DNA from: an uncultured Tateyamaria sp.
GTDB lineage: Bacteria; Pseudomonadota; Alphaproteobacteria; Rhodobacterales; Rhodobacteraceae
Assembly: GCF_947503045.1 (NCBI RefSeq)
Contig: NZ_CANNCF010000001.1
Span: forward strand, 558,001 to 622,000
Length of the DNA: 64,000 bases
Direction of reading: 5' to 3'
Within the stretch, counting starts at the first letter, position 1. Each line of letters opens with the position of its first letter. The position numbers and the translations under genes were made by a program. Below are positions 63,206 through 64,000 of this stretch, in pieces. Below the pieces are notes generated by a model, which saw only the letters and a program-made list of their open reading frames with translations, was not told the origin of the DNA and ran no database searches.

Positions 63206-64000
63206 TCATTCGTCAGCGGGCGTGGCTTCCATCCGCAACTCGACCGGGCGCAGGTGCTGGCTGTGCCGCGTTTGCGTATGATCAAAAACAGCCACCCACA
63301 TGTAGACCGGCACATCGGGCTGCAGGGTAAAGTCGTATTTCGAGGTGGTGTCCATCTTGCGCTGGGCCTCAAGCGTCCAGACGCCATCATTCCACACTGC
63401 ATCGGCAAAGACTTCGCCCCGGTCGCCCTCATGCGGGCCATTCACGATGACCGAAGGCATGATGGTGCCCACAGGATAGGTGTCGAGCGCTGGATCATAG
63501 GGCTGCATGTCGTCGGCCTGCATGGCAAATGCCACCGTGTCGGTGGTTTTCGGCGCCATCGGGATATTCTGATACTTTTCGATCAGGGCCGGGTCCTTTG
63601 GCAGATGGGTCGGCGTGATGATGTCGGTCGAGAATTTCTCCCAATTCATCGCATAGCCGCCACCGGTCTTGGGGTCTTGCGTGTACCCTCCTGTATAGCG
63701 GCTCTTTTTGGGATCAACCTCCATAGGTGGGCCAAAATAGTTGTCATCGATCTGGTTGAACGATCCGGTGCGCACGGATTTCCAGTGCCAGACATCCACG
63801 ATCGACCCATCCGTGGTGTAGTGCAGGCCGCGCCCGCCCGAGGGGGCCGGTTTGCCCTCAATCGGCTGGCCGCCCAGATGCGATGTGCCCGCTCCGGCGA
63901 GTTCGGAGGAGGCGGCGAACATCACGCCGAACTTGTCCTCGTAATAGGTGTCCTCGTCCTGCACGTCGAATTCGAATTGCAGCACTTTCCAGCCCTTGTC
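63206..64000 (-). CDS. Ethylbenzene dehydrogenase-related heme-binding domain protein, N-terminus outside window
   Basis: At least 264 residues of a longer protein that continues past the window end. It has an EB_dh-like (heme b-binding, beta-sandwich) pattern: GSIVDVWHWKSVRTGSFNQIDDNYFGPP, then YAMNWEKFSTD, IVNGPHEGDRGEVFADAVWNDGVW and the terminal VAVFDHTQTRHSQHLRPVEL. Such domains occur in cytochrome subunits of DMSO-reductase-type enzymes and in multiheme c-type proteins. It converges on nusB. Confidence 0.7.
   Translation of the reverse strand, partial: DKGWKVLQFEFDVQDEDTYYEDKFGVMFAASSELAGAGTSHLGGQPIEGKPAPSGGRGLHYTTDGSIVDVWHWKSVRTGSFNQIDDNYFGPPMEVDPKKSRYTGGYTQDPKTGGGYAMNWEKFSTDIITPTHLPKDPALIEKYQNIPMAPKTTDTVAFAMQADDMQPYDPALDTYPVGTIMPSVIVNGPHEGDRGEVFADAVWNDGVWTLEAQRKMDTTSKYDFTLQPDVPVYMWVAVFDHTQTRHSQHLRPVELRMEATPADE

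Overview
The window looks like chromosome from an alphaproteobacterium of the Rhodobacterales, most likely the marine Roseobacter group. This is inferred from GC-rich coding sequence, a soxBDAG sarcosine oxidase operon, NasT/NasS-controlled nitrate assimilation, a RibBX-type riboflavin protein, Tad-type pilus proteins and an RTX/Hint protein. Genes are dense, with many 4-bp stop/start overlaps. I saw no tRNA, rRNA, insertion sequence, prophage or CRISPR array.

Layout. 1-4137: malonate/malonyl-CoA operon (YciI-like protein, GntR regulator, malonyl-CoA decarboxylase, malonyl-CoA synthetase) divergent from a cut-off gene. 4168-6438: RTX-repeat/Hint protein. 6701-15387: glycogen operon glgB-glgC-glgA-glgX-pgm (minus strand), preceded by a GH13 alpha-glucosidase (15515-17128). 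17360-18905: esterase plus ring-cleaving-type dioxygenase pair behind a LysR-type operator candidate. 19045-32188: complete nitrate assimilation block on the minus strand (nasT, nasS, RNA leader, nrtA, nrtB, a double-ATPase NrtCD, nirB, nirD, nasA, cysG). 32404-36464: a four-gene oxidative cluster (FAD oxidoreductase, uronate-dehydrogenase-like protein, variant M19 protein, beta-hydroxyacid dehydrogenase) whose substrate is not evident. 36506-39500: a membrane protein and three Tad/TadG-type proteins. 39809-41239: glutamate dehydrogenase. 41355-42248: SGNH hydrolase gene broken by an in-frame TAG. 42444-47883: soxB, an inserted lipoprotein gene, soxD, soxA, soxG. 48257-53132: dnaG, rpoD, an HlyU-like gene and yjbQ. 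53336-63166: a secreted protein, then nrdR-ribD and ribE-ribBX-ribH-nusB, split by a reversed capsule block kpsS / polysaccharide export / kpsC. 63206-64000: partial heme-binding-domain protein.

How the genes work together. The nitrate block is self-contained: uptake (NrtA, NrtB, NrtCD), reduction of nitrate (NasA) and nitrite (NirBD), siroheme supply (CysG), and sensing (NasS) coupled to antitermination (NasT). The nrtA leader carries what looks like the NasT target: two hairpins with hexaloops that have A at position 1 and G at position 4, followed by a strong intrinsic terminator. Glutamate dehydrogenase and sarcosine oxidase also feed nitrogen and one-carbon metabolism. The glycogen operon covers synthesis, branching, debranching and entry to the glucose-phosphate pool.

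Most worth following up: the ANTAR-type leader, the 32.4-36.5 kb cluster with its M19-family protein lacking expected metal ligands, the lipoprotein gene inside the sox operon, the amber-interrupted SGNH gene, the degenerate GTP cyclohydrolase half of RibBX, the capsule block inside the riboflavin operon, and helically phased 11-bp repeats plus a REP-like element between nrtA and nrtB.
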